A DNA stretch of 64,000 bases from the NCBI RefSeq assembly GCF_034047335.1, contig NZ_CP139137.1, positions 1,922,001 to 1,986,000 on the forward strand, in the 5' to 3' direction. Origin of the DNA: Chryseobacterium sp. JJR-5R (GTDB lineage: Bacteria; Bacteroidota; Bacteroidia; Flavobacteriales; Weeksellaceae). The position numbers and the translations under genes are program-made. Under the pieces are notes generated by a model. The model made no database searches. It was given only the letters and a program-made list of their open reading frames with translations, and was not told the origin of the DNA. Each line of letters opens with the position of its first letter. Within the stretch, counting starts at the first letter, position 1. This document shows positions 53,684-62,859 of this stretch, piece by piece.

Positions 53684-55036
53684 ATGAAAAGAAAACGTAT
53701 AACTGCAGATAAGCTGAAAATCGGGATAGCTGCTGCATTTATGATTTTCGGTTTTTCATCGGTGTCTGCACAGCAGCAGGTTTCTCTACAGGAAGCCATC
53801 AAACAGGCACTACAAAACAAAGCAGAAGCTAAAAAAGCTGCTTTACAGATTAAAAAAGCCGAATATAAAATTGATGAAGCGCGGGCCGGCGCTTTGCCAC
53901 AGATCAGTGCCACGGCAGGCCTAACCTATAATCCGGTTATCCAGGAATCTCTGCTTGAATTCGGAGGAGAGAGGATCAGGGCACAGCTGGGGCAGCCATG
54001 GAGCTCAACCGCATCTGTACAGGTTCAGCAGGCAATTTTTGACCAGCGGGTTTTTACAGGTCTTAAGGCGGCAAAATCCACGAGAGAATTTTACGTTTTG
54101 AATGCCCAGTTAACGAATGAGCAGATCATCGAAAATGTAGCCACAGCTTATTATCAGGTCTTTGTACAGGAAGAAAACCTTAAAACCGTTGAGGCCAGTT
54201 ATGCAAATACGGAAAGGGTGAGGAATGTGATAAAAAGCCTTGTAGACAACGGCCTGGCGAAATCCATCGACTTAGACAGAACAAATGTTCAGCTGACGAA
54301 TATCGGGTCCAACAGACAGACACTGGTTAACTCTGTGGAGCTTTCAAAGAATGCTTTGAAGTTCTATATGGGTGTTCCGATCAGTACCGATATTGAACTT
54401 GAAGAAAAAACCATTGAGCCAAGGCCTGAGCTGGCAGCATCTGTTGTAAACCTGGATGACCGTACTGAAGTGAAAGTTTTAGAGAAAAATAGAGAGCTCC
54501 TGATATACAATAAAAAAGCAACCGAAGCCTATTTGTACCCTACAGTCGGTTTGGTAGCCAATTACGGCTGGGCCGGACAGGGAAGGAGGTTCCCGCTTAC
54601 CAACGGCATCAACAGCGGCGTATTGTGGAGTGATTATTCAGCTATCGGACTGAACATCAATATCCCGATTTTCACCGGCGGTTCCACAAAGGCAAAAATC
54701 AATCAGGCGGAAATCGATATCCAGGATCTTGACCTTGATATCCAGAATACCCAGCTGAGCTTAAGCCTGGATTATAAAAATGCAGTGACCAATATTGAGA
54801 ATACACTCATCAACATCGAAAGCATGAAAGGCAACGTAGGCCTGGCCGAAAGGGTTCAGCAGAATACACAGTCCAATTACCAATATGGCCTGGCAACGCT
54901 TACCGAAGTTCTGGATGCTGAAAATGCACTGACCCAGGCAAAACAGAATTATGCCAATGCATTGTTGGATTACAAACAGGCGGAAATTAAATTAATCAAA
55001 GCAAAAGGAGAATTAAACACACTACAAAACCCGTAA
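53684..55036 (+). CDS. TolC-family outer membrane efflux protein
   Basis: 450-residue outer-membrane channel of tripartite efflux. A basic N-terminal stretch (MKRKRITADKLK) precedes the hydrophobic signal core IGIAAAFMIFGFSSVSAQ. Two tandem OEP domains give the repeated coiled-coil helices, e.g. ALQNKAEAKKAALQIKKAEYKIDEARAG at 38-65 and the second at about 380-450 with SNYQYGLATLTEVLDAENALTQAKQNY. No lipobox was found. It lies 89 bp after the TetR gene, and 5 bp before the adaptor gene. The order TolC-AcrA-AcrB is usual in Bacteroidota. Confidence 0.9.
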   Translation: MKRKRITADKLKIGIAAAFMIFGFSSVSAQQQVSLQEAIKQALQNKAEAKKAALQIKKAEYKIDEARAGALPQISATAGLTYNPVIQESLLEFGGERIRAQLGQPWSSTASVQVQQAIFDQRVFTGLKAAKSTREFYVLNAQLTNEQIIENVATAYYQVFVQEENLKTVEASYANTERVRNVIKSLVDNGLAKSIDLDRTNVQLTNIGSNRQTLVNSVELSKNALKFYMGVPISTDIELEEKTIEPRPELAASVVNLDDRTEVKVLEKNRELLIYNKKATEAYLYPTVGLVANYGWAGQGRRFPLTNGINSGVLWSDYSAIGLNINIPIFTGGSTKAKINQAEIDIQDLDLDIQNTQLSLSLDYKNAVTNIENTLINIESMKGNVGLAERVQQNTQSNYQYGLATLTEVLDAENALTQAKQNYANALLDYKQAEIKLIKAKGELNTLQNP

Positions 55037-55041
55037 CAGTT

Positions 55042-56103
55042 ATGAAGAAAACTTTAATATATATCATCGTAGCGGCTGTACTTATCGGTCTGGCAGCCTA
55101 TAAAATTGTTGATAATAAGAAAAAGCAGGAGACAGAAGTAAAAGAAGTGGCCAAGCAGGTTGACAAAATCAATGTTAACGTGATTACCGTTTCAAGAGAA
55201 AATATTAATACTGATTATTCCGCAAACGGAACTTTTATCCCAAAGCAGGAAATGCAGCAGTCTGCTGAAATTTCAGGGCGTATCGTAAACGTTCTGGTAA
55301 AAGAAGGCTCAAGGGTAGGAGCAGGGCAGGTATTGGCGACCATTAAAAGGGATGCCATTGAAGTGGATGTTACCCAGGCGCAGAATAACCTGCAGAATGC
55401 CATTTCAGACAACCAGCGTTACGAAAATGCATTCAAAACAGGCGGTGTTACCAAACAGCAGGTTGACAACTCAAGGTTACAGCTGAAAAATGCACAGGCA
55501 GCATTGAGGGCTCAGGGTGTAAGGGTAAATGATGCCAGCATCCGTGCAGGGATCAGCGGTACCGTTAACAAAAAAATGGTGGAACCGGGAATGGTTGTCG
55601 CTCCGGGAACGGCTTTATTTGAAATCGTAAATATCAACAGCTTAAAACTTTCGGTTCTGGTTGACGAAAGCCAGATCGGAAGAATACAACTGGGCCAGGA
55701 AGTTGCTATCAATGTAAACGTTTTGCCTGAAGAATCTTTCAGCGGAAGAATTACATTTATCGCTCCTAAAAGTGATGCATCTCTCAATTTCCCTGTTGAA
55801 ATTGAAGTTCAGAACAGAGGAAACCTGAAAGCAGGGATGTATGCCACCGCTTTATTTAAAACAAATAACGGCGCTGAAACTCAGAATATGTTAACGGTTC
55901 CTGCAGAAGCTTTTGCAAACGGGGTAAGTTCAGGACAGATTTTTATCGTTCAAAATGGAACGGCTAAAATGATCACTGTAAAAACAGGGAAAGTGTACGG
56001 CGATAAAGTACAAGTCATCAGCGGGCTGAACGGTGGTGAGCAGGTAATTACGAGCGGACAGATCAACCTTGACAACGGGTCAAAAATCAATATCGTAAAG
56101 TAA
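55042..56103 (+). CDS. RND efflux periplasmic adaptor (AcrA/HlyD type)
   Basis: 353-residue membrane-fusion protein linking inner-membrane pump and outer-membrane channel. One N-terminal hydrophobic helix (about 4-22) has no lipobox Cys, so it is anchored by this helix. The lipoyl domain halves are GRIVNVLVKEGSRVGAGQVLATI (about 72-94) and the complementary part INKKMVEPGMVVAPGTALFEI around 173-195; they flank a short alpha-hairpin. Beta-barrel and membrane-proximal domains follow. It lies 5 bp after the TolC gene and 7 bp before the pump gene. Confidence 0.92.
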   Translation: MKKTLIYIIVAAVLIGLAAYKIVDNKKKQETEVKEVAKQVDKINVNVITVSRENINTDYSANGTFIPKQEMQQSAEISGRIVNVLVKEGSRVGAGQVLATIKRDAIEVDVTQAQNNLQNAISDNQRYENAFKTGGVTKQQVDNSRLQLKNAQAALRAQGVRVNDASIRAGISGTVNKKMVEPGMVVAPGTALFEIVNINSLKLSVLVDESQIGRIQLGQEVAINVNVLPEESFSGRITFIAPKSDASLNFPVEIEVQNRGNLKAGMYATALFKTNNGAETQNMLTVPAEAFANGVSSGQIFIVQNGTAKMITVKTGKVYGDKVQVISGLNGGEQVITSGQINLDNGSKINIVK

Positions 56104-56110
56104 CAGAAGA

Positions 56111-59100
56111 ATGAAGTTAGCAGAAATATCCATCAAAAGACCTTCCCTGGTCATCGTATTATTTACGATTCTGACATTGGGAGGTTTATTAAGCTACTCC
56201 ATGATGGGGTACGAGTTGATTCCGAAGTTTGAAACCAACATGGTAACAATTTCCACGGTTTATCCCGGAGCTTCGCCTTCTGAGGTGGAAACTTCGGTAA
56301 CCCGAAAGATTGAAGACGCCGTCGGTTCTTTGGAAAACGTAAAAAAAGTAGAATCTTCTTCTTACGAAAGTTTATCGGTAATCATGGTTCAGCTGAACAC
56401 GGGAGCTGATGTAAACTATGCTTTAAATGATGCTCAGAGAAAGGTAAACGCTATTTTAGCAGACCTTCCGGAAGATGCAGATCCGCCTTCACTTCAAAAA
56501 TTCTCTCTGGATGATTTACCGATCATGACGCTGAGTATTTCAAGTGATAAACTGAACAGCAAAGAGCTATACGACCTTTTGGATAAAAAGGTGGAACCGG
56601 TTTTCTCCCGTGTAAACGGTGTGGCCCAGGTTGACCTTGTCGGTGGACAGGAAAGGGAAATTCAGGTGAACCTGGATGAAAAGAAAATGCAGGGTTACGG
56701 CGTTGCCATATCAGATGTACAGCAGGCGATTCTTTCTTCCAATTTGGATTTCCCGACGGGAGCTCTGAAGACGAGAACTTCGAGATCTACCATCAGGCTT
56801 TCAGGAAAATACAGAGATATTGCCGAAATGAACAGTCTTGTAGTATCCAATAAAAACGGAGCTCAGGTTCGTTTATCAGACATTGCAACGGTTTTCGATA
56901 CGCAAAAAGATATTGAAAAGGTAGCGAGATTCAACCAAAATCCTACCATTTTACTTCAGGTGAAAAAACAGTCTGATGCCAATGCAGTATCAGTTTCTGA
57001 AGCCGTGCAGAAGACAATTGAGCAGGTTCAGAACAATTATAAAGTTCAGGGGCTGAACGTTGCTATTGTAGATGACAACACAGACTTTACCCTTGAGGCC
57101 GCAGACCACGTGATTTTCGATTTATTCTTGGCGATTATCCTGGTGGCAGTGGTAATGCTGTTATTCCTTCACAACATCAGGAATGCATTTATTGTAATGG
57201 TTTCGATTCCGGTATCGTTGATTGCAACGGTGATCGGGATGTATCTGATGGGCTATACGCTAAACTTAATGAGTTTGCTGGGGCTTTCACTCGTTGTAGG
57301 TATTCTTGTAGATGATGCGATTGTGGTATTGGAAAACGTTTACCGCCACATGGAAATGGGGAAGAGCAGAATCCGTGCAGCATACGACGGAGCTTCGGAA
57401 ATTGGATTTACCGTAACCGCAATCACAATGGTAATTGTGGTGGTATTCCTGCCGATTGCAATGAGTTCAGGTCTGGTTTCAGACATCCTGGCGCAGTTTT
57501 GTGTCACGGTAGTTATTGCCACACTGTTCTCATTACTGGCATCATTTACCATCATCCCATGGTTATCTTCAAGATTTGGAAAATTGGTTCATTTGACCGG
57601 TAAAAATCCTTTCGAGAAATTTATTCTCTGGTTTGAAAAGCAGCTGGATAAATTCACGCACTGGATTACAGGAATTTTGGAATGGGTTTTAAAAACAGGT
57701 TTAAGAAGGGTTATGACTGTTGTTCTTACATTTGTACTTCTGATTGTTGTGACAATGGGATTAATGGGTGGCGGATTTATCGGGGGAGAATTCTTCCCGA
57801 AAATGGACAGAGGTCAGTTCCTTGTTCAGATGGAATTGCCTAAAGATGCTTCCGTTGAAAAAACAAACCAATTGACTTTACAGGTTGAAAAATATCTGAG
57901 AAATGATAAAGATGTAGTCGATATGATTACTACAGTTGGTCAGCAGTCATCAGGTTTCGGTGGGGCGCAGGCAACTTTATACCAATCAGAAATTCAGGTA
58001 ATTCTGGTTGATAAATCTGAACGTAATGAAAGTACAGATATTAAATCGGCTAAAATTAAAAGAGCTTTAGAAGAAAAATTCACCGGAGTTGAGTTTAAAA
58101 CAGCACCAATCGGATTAATGGGAGCAGATGCCGCACCAATCGAAATGGTAGTTACTGCTCCTGATAATGCAACGGCAAACAAAGAAGCCAACAGAATTCT
58201 TGCTTTGCTTAAAAAAGTTCCGGGCGCCGTAGATGCAGAATTATCTTCTGACTCAGGAAACCCTGAAGTGCAGGTGAATATCGACAGAGATAAAATGTCT
58301 TCTTTAGGTTTAAATCTTTCAAGTGTCGGGCAGACCATGCAGACTGCATTCTCAGGAAACACAGACGGAAAATTCAGAGCCGGGGAATACGAATATGATA
58401 TCAACATCCGTTTTGGAGATGCCAACAGACAGTCAATTGATGATGTAAGAAACTTAATGTTTACCAATCCATCAGGCGAGCAGATCAGATTGAGCCAGTT
58501 TGCTGATGTGAAAATGGGATCAGGGCCAAGTTTGCTGGAGCGTAGAGATAAAACGGCTTCCGTAAAAGTGAAATCTAAAGTGGTAGGTCGTGCAATGGCT
58601 GATGTTGCCAACGAATGGGCAGACCAGTTTATGACAAATGAAAAAACAAAACCAGCCGGAGTAAATTACCTCTGGAGTGGAGATATGGAGAACCAGACAG
58701 AAGGTATGGGTACTTTAGGAATCGCTTTACTGGCGGCTATTGTACTGGTTTATCTGGTGATGGTTTCGCTTTATGATTCGTTTGTGTATCCGTTCGTGGT
58801 ATTGTTCTCCATTCCTCTGGCATTGATCGGGGTAATGATTATCCTTGCCATTACCGGAAATACCATCAATATCTTTACGATGCTGGGGATGATTATGTTG
58901 ATTGGTCTGGTAGCGAAAAACGCAATTATGATTGTCGATTTTGCCAATATGAGAAAAGCAGCAGGTGCAAGTACGCATGACGCTTTGATTCAGGCTAACC
59001 ATGCACGTCTCCGTCCGATCTTGATGACAACGATCGCAATGATCTTCGGTATGATCCCGATTGCGATTGCAAAAGGGGCAGGAGCGGAGATGAACAACGG

Positions 59101-59302
59101 ATTGGCCTGGGTAATCATCGGTGGTCTGACCTCATCATTATTCCTTACCTTAATTATTGTTCCTACGGTTTATTCACTATTCGATTCAATGTTGAGAAGA
59201 ATGGGTAAACATGAAACAGTTGATTATGAAGCTGAAATGAAAGCAGACTATGAACATAAAGAATTAAGTGAAGACGGTTACACCCCGAAACACATAGATT
59301 AA
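56111..59302 (+). CDS. RND-family (HAE1, AcrB type) efflux transporter
   Basis: 1063-residue proton-driven trimeric inner-membrane pump. Twelve membrane helices flank two large periplasmic loops (about 30-330 and 560-860). The helix-4 proton-relay acidic pair is in VGILVDDAIVVLENVYRHMEMG (Asp residues near 405-406), and the matching helix-10 Lys lies in VAKNAIMIVDFANM. The sequence resembles the HAE1 multidrug group rather than heavy-metal pumps (no Met-rich site visible). It ends the TetR-regulated operon, followed by a strong terminator. Drug range cannot be predicted. Confidence 0.93.
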   Translation: MKLAEISIKRPSLVIVLFTILTLGGLLSYSMMGYELIPKFETNMVTISTVYPGASPSEVETSVTRKIEDAVGSLENVKKVESSSYESLSVIMVQLNTGADVNYALNDAQRKVNAILADLPEDADPPSLQKFSLDDLPIMTLSISSDKLNSKELYDLLDKKVEPVFSRVNGVAQVDLVGGQEREIQVNLDEKKMQGYGVAISDVQQAILSSNLDFPTGALKTRTSRSTIRLSGKYRDIAEMNSLVVSNKNGAQVRLSDIATVFDTQKDIEKVARFNQNPTILLQVKKQSDANAVSVSEAVQKTIEQVQNNYKVQGLNVAIVDDNTDFTLEAADHVIFDLFLAIILVAVVMLLFLHNIRNAFIVMVSIPVSLIATVIGMYLMGYTLNLMSLLGLSLVVGILVDDAIVVLENVYRHMEMGKSRIRAAYDGASEIGFTVTAITMVIVVVFLPIAMSSGLVSDILAQFCVTVVIATLFSLLASFTIIPWLSSRFGKLVHLTGKNPFEKFILWFEKQLDKFTHWITGILEWVLKTGLRRVMTVVLTFVLLIVVTMGLMGGGFIGGEFFPKMDRGQFLVQMELPKDASVEKTNQLTLQVEKYLRNDKDVVDMITTVGQQSSGFGGAQATLYQSEIQVILVDKSERNESTDIKSAKIKRALEEKFTGVEFKTAPIGLMGADAAPIEMVVTAPDNATANKEANRILALLKKVPGAVDAELSSDSGNPEVQVNIDRDKMSSLGLNLSSVGQTMQTAFSGNTDGKFRAGEYEYDINIRFGDANRQSIDDVRNLMFTNPSGEQIRLSQFADVKMGSGPSLLERRDKTASVKVKSKVVGRAMADVANEWADQFMTNEKTKPAGVNYLWSGDMENQTEGMGTLGIALLAAIVLVYLVMVSLYDSFVYPFVVLFSIPLALIGVMIILAITGNTINIFTMLGMIMLIGLVAKNAIMIVDFANMRKAAGASTHDALIQANHARLRPILMTTIAMIFGMIPIAIAKGAGAEMNNGLAWVIIGGLTSSLFLTLIIVPTVYSLFDSMLRRMGKHETVDYEAEMKADYEHKELSEDGYTPKHID

Positions 59303-59328
59303 CCAATATACCAACCTTAATTAACCTG

Positions 59329-59357
59329 AATCCGCATCAATTTGATTGATGCGGATT
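59329..59357. terminator. Terminator of the efflux operon
   Basis: AATCCGCATCAA (59329-59340) pairs with TTGATGCGGATT (59346-59357) across TTTGA, followed by TTTTTT. Confidence 0.92.
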
Positions 59358-59434
59358 TTTTTATGTACAAAAAATTGTTTCGCTTTTACCAAGTTTCTTG
59401 CCATAAGGATTTATGAAAAAAAATTACAGTCTTT

Positions 59435-60220
59435 TTAGAATTCCAGGATTTTATAGTTCTTTCTTTTATTAATGATTTTTCTGTTTGCCTTCAGGTCATA
59501 ATCGCTGAACTCGATAAGTACCGCATCATTTTCTTTATCGAGAAAACAGGATATCCTGCCGTTTTCAGAAAAATCAAAATCCATTGTGCATGCAGATTCT
59601 ATCTTTTTATTTTTAAGATTATAAATAATTAGATTATTTTCTTTCTCTTTTGTTACTACCGTAATGGTATCTTTCAACGGGGACAGCCCCCATGAAAAAA
59701 AATGGTTAATCTGTTTCTTTAAAGTTTCTTCCAGCATAAATGTTTCATGGGTTTCAAGATTTTTACAGAAGGTATCACTAATTCCTGGTTTTGAATAAAA
59801 AATGCCATCAAAAGAATCAAAATGACCGGCATTGAAATAGCGGTCTTTTCCAGTCAAAAAAACTTCTTTTCCGCTAATCAGGTCTATGCTTGCAATGACC
59901 TGTTCATAAGGATCGACTTCCGAAAACCATTTTACAAGAATAAGACGGTTGTATTTTTTAGACAAAATATTATGACAGAAAATCTCTCCTCCGTAGATCG
60001 CATCTCTGAAAATTTCCTTCCGATTATTCAGTACCGCGATCTGATAAAAAGGAGGTCCCATCCGGATTTCTCCGGCATAAGTGCTCTGAATACAGACATT
60101 ACCATCTTTAATATTACTGTCAAGATAAAATGGATAGAGATTTAAAATAGAACTGATATATTCTTTGTTTTCTATAACCCTTGTATTGATGTGAGGCTTG
60201 TTTTTAAATATTGTTATCAA
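59435..60220 (-). CDS. Hypothetical protein, probably cytoplasmic
   Basis: 261-residue protein without signal peptide, membrane helix or a family I recognise. It is rich in beta-strand patterns with alternating hydrophobics (NVCIQSTYAGEIRM, NRLILVKWFSEVD, TITVVTKEKENNLIIYNLKNKK, DAVLIEFSDYD), as in a propeller-like or repeat structure (weak guess). It is AT-rich relative to the efflux operon. It is followed on the same strand, 33 bp upstream, by another unrecognised gene; they may be co-transcribed. Function unknown. Confidence 0.6.
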   Translation of the reverse strand: MITIFKNKPHINTRVIENKEYISSILNLYPFYLDSNIKDGNVCIQSTYAGEIRMGPPFYQIAVLNNRKEIFRDAIYGGEIFCHNILSKKYNRLILVKWFSEVDPYEQVIASIDLISGKEVFLTGKDRYFNAGHFDSFDGIFYSKPGISDTFCKNLETHETFMLEETLKKQINHFFSWGLSPLKDTITVVTKEKENNLIIYNLKNKKIESACTMDFDFSENGRISCFLDKENDAVLIEFSDYDLKANRKIINKRKNYKILEF

Positions 60221-60253
60221 CGTTTTCTTTCTTCAGATTTGATTAAATCAGGA

Positions 60254-60769
60254 TTATCTCAGATATTCAAAACACAGGTTTAAAGACGCTGTGATATGCT
60301 GCTCCAGTTCCAGGTCATTTTCCAGGGGATAATGGAATTCTTTCGGATTCACGAAAACATTATTGTATTTCGTCCGTTCACTGGCTCCGTCTACGTCAAT
60401 ATTTAAGGGTTTTGCCCTGTTCACGGTGGGCAGGCCTTTGGACGTAATCTTGGATTCCACACATCCAACCAATGCGCCTCTTCCCAGAATGTCAAAGCAT
60501 ATCGCGGTATAAATTCCGTTGGGAACGGCTTGTCCGGGCGGCAAGATACAAGCGTACAGGACATTTGGGAAATTGCTGAAGCCTTTGGATATTTTCACGG
60601 AAAGCTCAGTGTCTTTGAAAGTCGGATACCGGTTTTCAAGCTCGGTTTTAAAATCGAGGAGTGTATCGCGGATATTTCCTAACGCAGGATCAAAGACCCT
60701 CAGCGAATGCCCTTTGATCGCCGGATTGACCTGCCTGAATTCGCAGATGGAATTGAAATAATAAATCAT
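60254..60769 (-). CDS. Hypothetical protein
   Basis: 171-residue cytoplasmic protein that I cannot assign. It has no signal peptide or membrane helix. Landmarks are MIYYFNSICEFRQVNPAIKG at the start, AVPNGIYTAICFDILGRGALVGCVESK in the middle, given only in part, and YHPLENDLELEQHITASL-like acidic helix near the end. Several Cys are present but not in CxxC pairs. It lies just upstream of the 261-residue gene on the same strand. Function unknown. Confidence 0.6.
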   Translation of the reverse strand: MIYYFNSICEFRQVNPAIKGHSLRVFDPALGNIRDTLLDFKTELENRYPTFKDTELSVKISKGFSNFPNVLYACILPPGQAVPNGIYTAICFDILGRGALVGCVESKITSKGLPTVNRAKPLNIDVDGASERTKYNNVFVNPKEFHYPLENDLELEQHITASLNLCFEYLR

Positions 60770-60839
60770 AGGATGTAAGTGAATACGAATATAGGCATAT
60801 TAAAAAAACTGTAATCATTACTTTATAAAGTAAATAAGA

Positions 60840-60867
60840 AAGACTTCCGGAATCAACCGAAAGCCTT
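60840..60867 (-). terminator. Possible terminator of the J-domain gene
   Basis: On the minus strand AAGGCTTTCGG pairs imperfectly with CCGGAAGTCTT (two mismatches) around TTGATT, followed by TCTTATTT. It lies about 30 bp after the stop codon of the J-domain gene. Confidence 0.4.
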
Positions 60868-60896
60868 ATTATTTTTATTTATGATGTAGAAAAGAA

Positions 60897-61343
60897 TTAA
60901 TCTGCCATTACCTCACCGGATTTCCTGTAGATGAACTTTCCGTAAATATGCCTTCTGGCAAAACGGCTGGCCGAATCTGAATTTACCATTTTGATGTATA
61001 CATTCCTTGGCACCCCGATATATTCGAACATTTTCCCGTTCAGGTGCTGAACTTTCAGAATCTGTTTCTCCAGATAGAAATCGGTGATGATGGAGGTGGT
61101 AATCGTTTCCGTGTATTCTTCCTTATATTTTTCCTGCGTTTCCGGGTTGATGCTTACCAGAAAATGATAGGCTTCAATGATCGATTTGCTTTTCTCTTCC
61201 GCTTCCAGCTGCCCAGCTTCGTCATTTACAAATTTATCAGGATGCGTATCTTTCATCGCATTTCTGTAGATGGTTTTCAGATCTTTCAGGGTAGCGGTAT
61301 TGTCTACGCCTAAAAGTTTTCGGTGTTCGCCAATTCTTTTCAT
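60897..61343 (-). CDS. J-domain protein with C-terminal KTSC domain
   Basis: 148-residue cytoplasmic protein. Residues about 5-65 form a short J domain with the DnaK-stimulating tripeptide HPD in MKDTHPDKF (about residues 34-36), so it can recruit Hsp70. The C-terminal part (about 85-143), with QHLNGKMFEYIGVPRNVYIKMVNSDSASRFARRHI given here only by its landmarks FEYIGVP and SDSASRFARRHI, matches the KTSC domain, often tied to nucleic-acid-associated proteins. No Gly/Phe or zinc region is present. The partner substrate is unknown. A -7 box lies upstream. Confidence 0.82.
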   Translation of the reverse strand: MKRIGEHRKLLGVDNTATLKDLKTIYRNAMKDTHPDKFVNDEAGQLEAEEKSKSIIEAYHFLVSINPETQEKYKEEYTETITTSIITDFYLEKQILKVQHLNGKMFEYIGVPRNVYIKMVNSDSASRFARRHIYGKFIYRKSGEVMAD

Positions 61344-61368
61344 ACTATATAATCCTTATTTCGGGGTG

Positions 61369-61376
61369 CAAAATTA
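61369..61376 (-). promoter_or_regulatory. -7 box of the J-domain gene
   Basis: Minus-strand TAATTTTG matches TAnnTTTG, about 25 bp from the start codon. The -33 element is not clear. Confidence 0.4.
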
Positions 61377-61419
61377 AGCTTTTAAATTGTAAAAGTGTAA
61401 GTTATTCATAATTAATTCT

Positions 61420-62199
61420 TTATTCTTTTTCATAAACAGTAGCAATAAATTTTGCAGGTATCCATTCTCCCTTTTTACTGTTCTTATCTTTTAATTCTCT
61501 AAATAAAATATAAGGACCGTCAATTGTCATAGTATATTGATCCCGGTTTTTTAAATTAAATTCATTTGCAACATATGAAATACTAAATTCCTTTCCATTA
61601 ACAAGCTTTTCAATTTGTGGTCTTAAATAATGATCAATAGCTCTAGGAGAGGAAAACGTTTCATTTTTAGGAAATTGTAGTTCAAAAGAACCCTCATAAA
61701 GAAATGTTGGTTTACTTATATATAAAGTTTTTTCTTGTTTTAATATTTCAGTATTAAACTTATTGAATTCTTGTTCATTTTTAAATTCCTGTTCATACCA
61801 TTTATAAGTCAAAGGATATTTTTTTGCTAATTTTCCTAAAATAGAAACATCGAATTTATAACTTTTTCCATTCATGTGTACATTATGGAGCGCTGGGCTA
61901 ATGGAAATTCTATGAAATTCTTTATTTGCCCTAGTTAAAAGAATAGTGAAATTATTTTGTTCCCATTCATTCTTGGTAGTATCACCGTATTCAACTGATT
62001 CAATTAAAGAATCGATTACTTTTTTATCTGTAATTAAAAAGTTATATTTTTTGTAGATTTTATTTTTATCCCATTTAGGATACATTCCAATTATTTTAAC
62101 TGAATCTGTATTAACTAATTTATCAAATTTTAAGATTTTGTTTTGACTATGAATATTTTGGCTAAATGCTAAAATAATAAACAAGATTGTTTTCTTCAT
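61420..62199 (-). CDS. AT-rich secreted protein of unknown function
   Basis: 259-residue protein with a signal peptide (MKKTILFIILAFSQNIHSQ, cut after about residue 18). The mature part is rich in Lys, Asn, Phe and Glu, with no sorting domain, lipobox or family I recognise. By eye its DNA is clearly more AT-rich than the neighbouring operons, with frequent AAA/TTT codons, suggesting recent acquisition or relaxed codon choice. It lies alone between the J-domain gene and the HxlR gene. Confidence 0.65.
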   Translation of the reverse strand: MKKTILFIILAFSQNIHSQNKILKFDKLVNTDSVKIIGMYPKWDKNKIYKKYNFLITDKKVIDSLIESVEYGDTTKNEWEQNNFTILLTRANKEFHRISISPALHNVHMNGKSYKFDVSILGKLAKKYPLTYKWYEQEFKNEQEFNKFNTEILKQEKTLYISKPTFLYEGSFELQFPKNETFSSPRAIDHYLRPQIEKLVNGKEFSISYVANEFNLKNRDQYTMTIDGPYILFRELKDKNSKKGEWIPAKFIATVYEKE

Positions 62200-62347
62200 T
62201 TCTGTTTTTTAATTAGACTCTCCAAATTTATTTATTTTTCAGCCTTTAAAAATTAAATTATCTTTATAATTTGAATTCTTCTTGAGAATCTCCAATATTT
62301 TTGGGACCATCTAAATAGAGAAAAATATTTTCCTTCTATCTTAATTA

Positions 62348-62764
62348 TTACAAAACCTCCCTCTTCAACACATCAATCTGCTTCCCAATAAACCCTGCCT
62401 TATCCTTTTTCACCTCTTTTAAAATCATCGCCTGGCTTTCAGGAATAATCGAATATTTTTCTGCCCAGAGGTTGATTTCAATCAGCAAAGGCATAAGGTC
62501 GATCCCTTTTTCGGTGAGTTTGTACAGGACTTTGGCTTTGCTGTCAGGATGGTCCTGTTTGGTGATGATGCCGTTCTGTTCCAGCATTAGGAGGCGGGAA
62601 GCCAGGATATTGGTCGCTATTTTTTCGTCGGATTTCAGGAAATCCCCGTAGGTACACTGCTTGGAAAACATCAGGTCCCGTACAATCAACAGAGACCATT
62701 TGTCTCCCCATACATCCAATGAGCTGCTGATCGGGCAGTCTGATCTCTTTTTTGAAGTTGACAT
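62348..62764 (-). CDS. HxlR-family transcriptional regulator
   Basis: 138-residue winged-helix regulator. The family begins CPISSSLDVWGDKWSLLIVRDLMF, where the first Cys (about residue 10) is the conserved redox- or electrophile-sensitive position in HxlR members such as HypR, YodB or CatR. The recognition helix is near NILASRLLMLEQNGIITKQ and the wing in YKLTEKGIDLMPLL. It is divergently arranged with an Old Yellow Enzyme gene 95 bp away, with a dyad in between. It probably responds to reactive electrophiles and controls the reductase (inference from the pair). Confidence 0.9.
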   Translation of the reverse strand: MSTSKKRSDCPISSSLDVWGDKWSLLIVRDLMFSKQCTYGDFLKSDEKIATNILASRLLMLEQNGIITKQDHPDSKAKVLYKLTEKGIDLMPLLIEINLWAEKYSIIPESQAMILKEVKKDKAGFIGKQIDVLKREVL

Positions 62765-62792
62765 AAAAATAAAATTAAATAATTAAAATAAA

Positions 62793-62811
62793 TACTTGCA
62801 TTTTGAAAGTA
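62793..62811. promoter_or_regulatory. Putative HxlR operator
   Basis: TACTTGCATTTTGAAAGTA has outer arms TACTT and AAGTA and inner matches CA/TG (7 of 9 possible pairs). It sits between the divergent HxlR and OYE start codons. Confidence 0.5.
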
Positions 62812-62859
62812 ATTACATAGATTCGTACTTGCGAAACACAAGCAAATTTACTCAATTAA

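Noticed and set aside
57994-58611. 205-codon minus-strand ORF inside the RND transporter gene
   Set aside because: Antisense to a clear AcrB-type coding sequence, with Ser/Leu-rich content and no family match.
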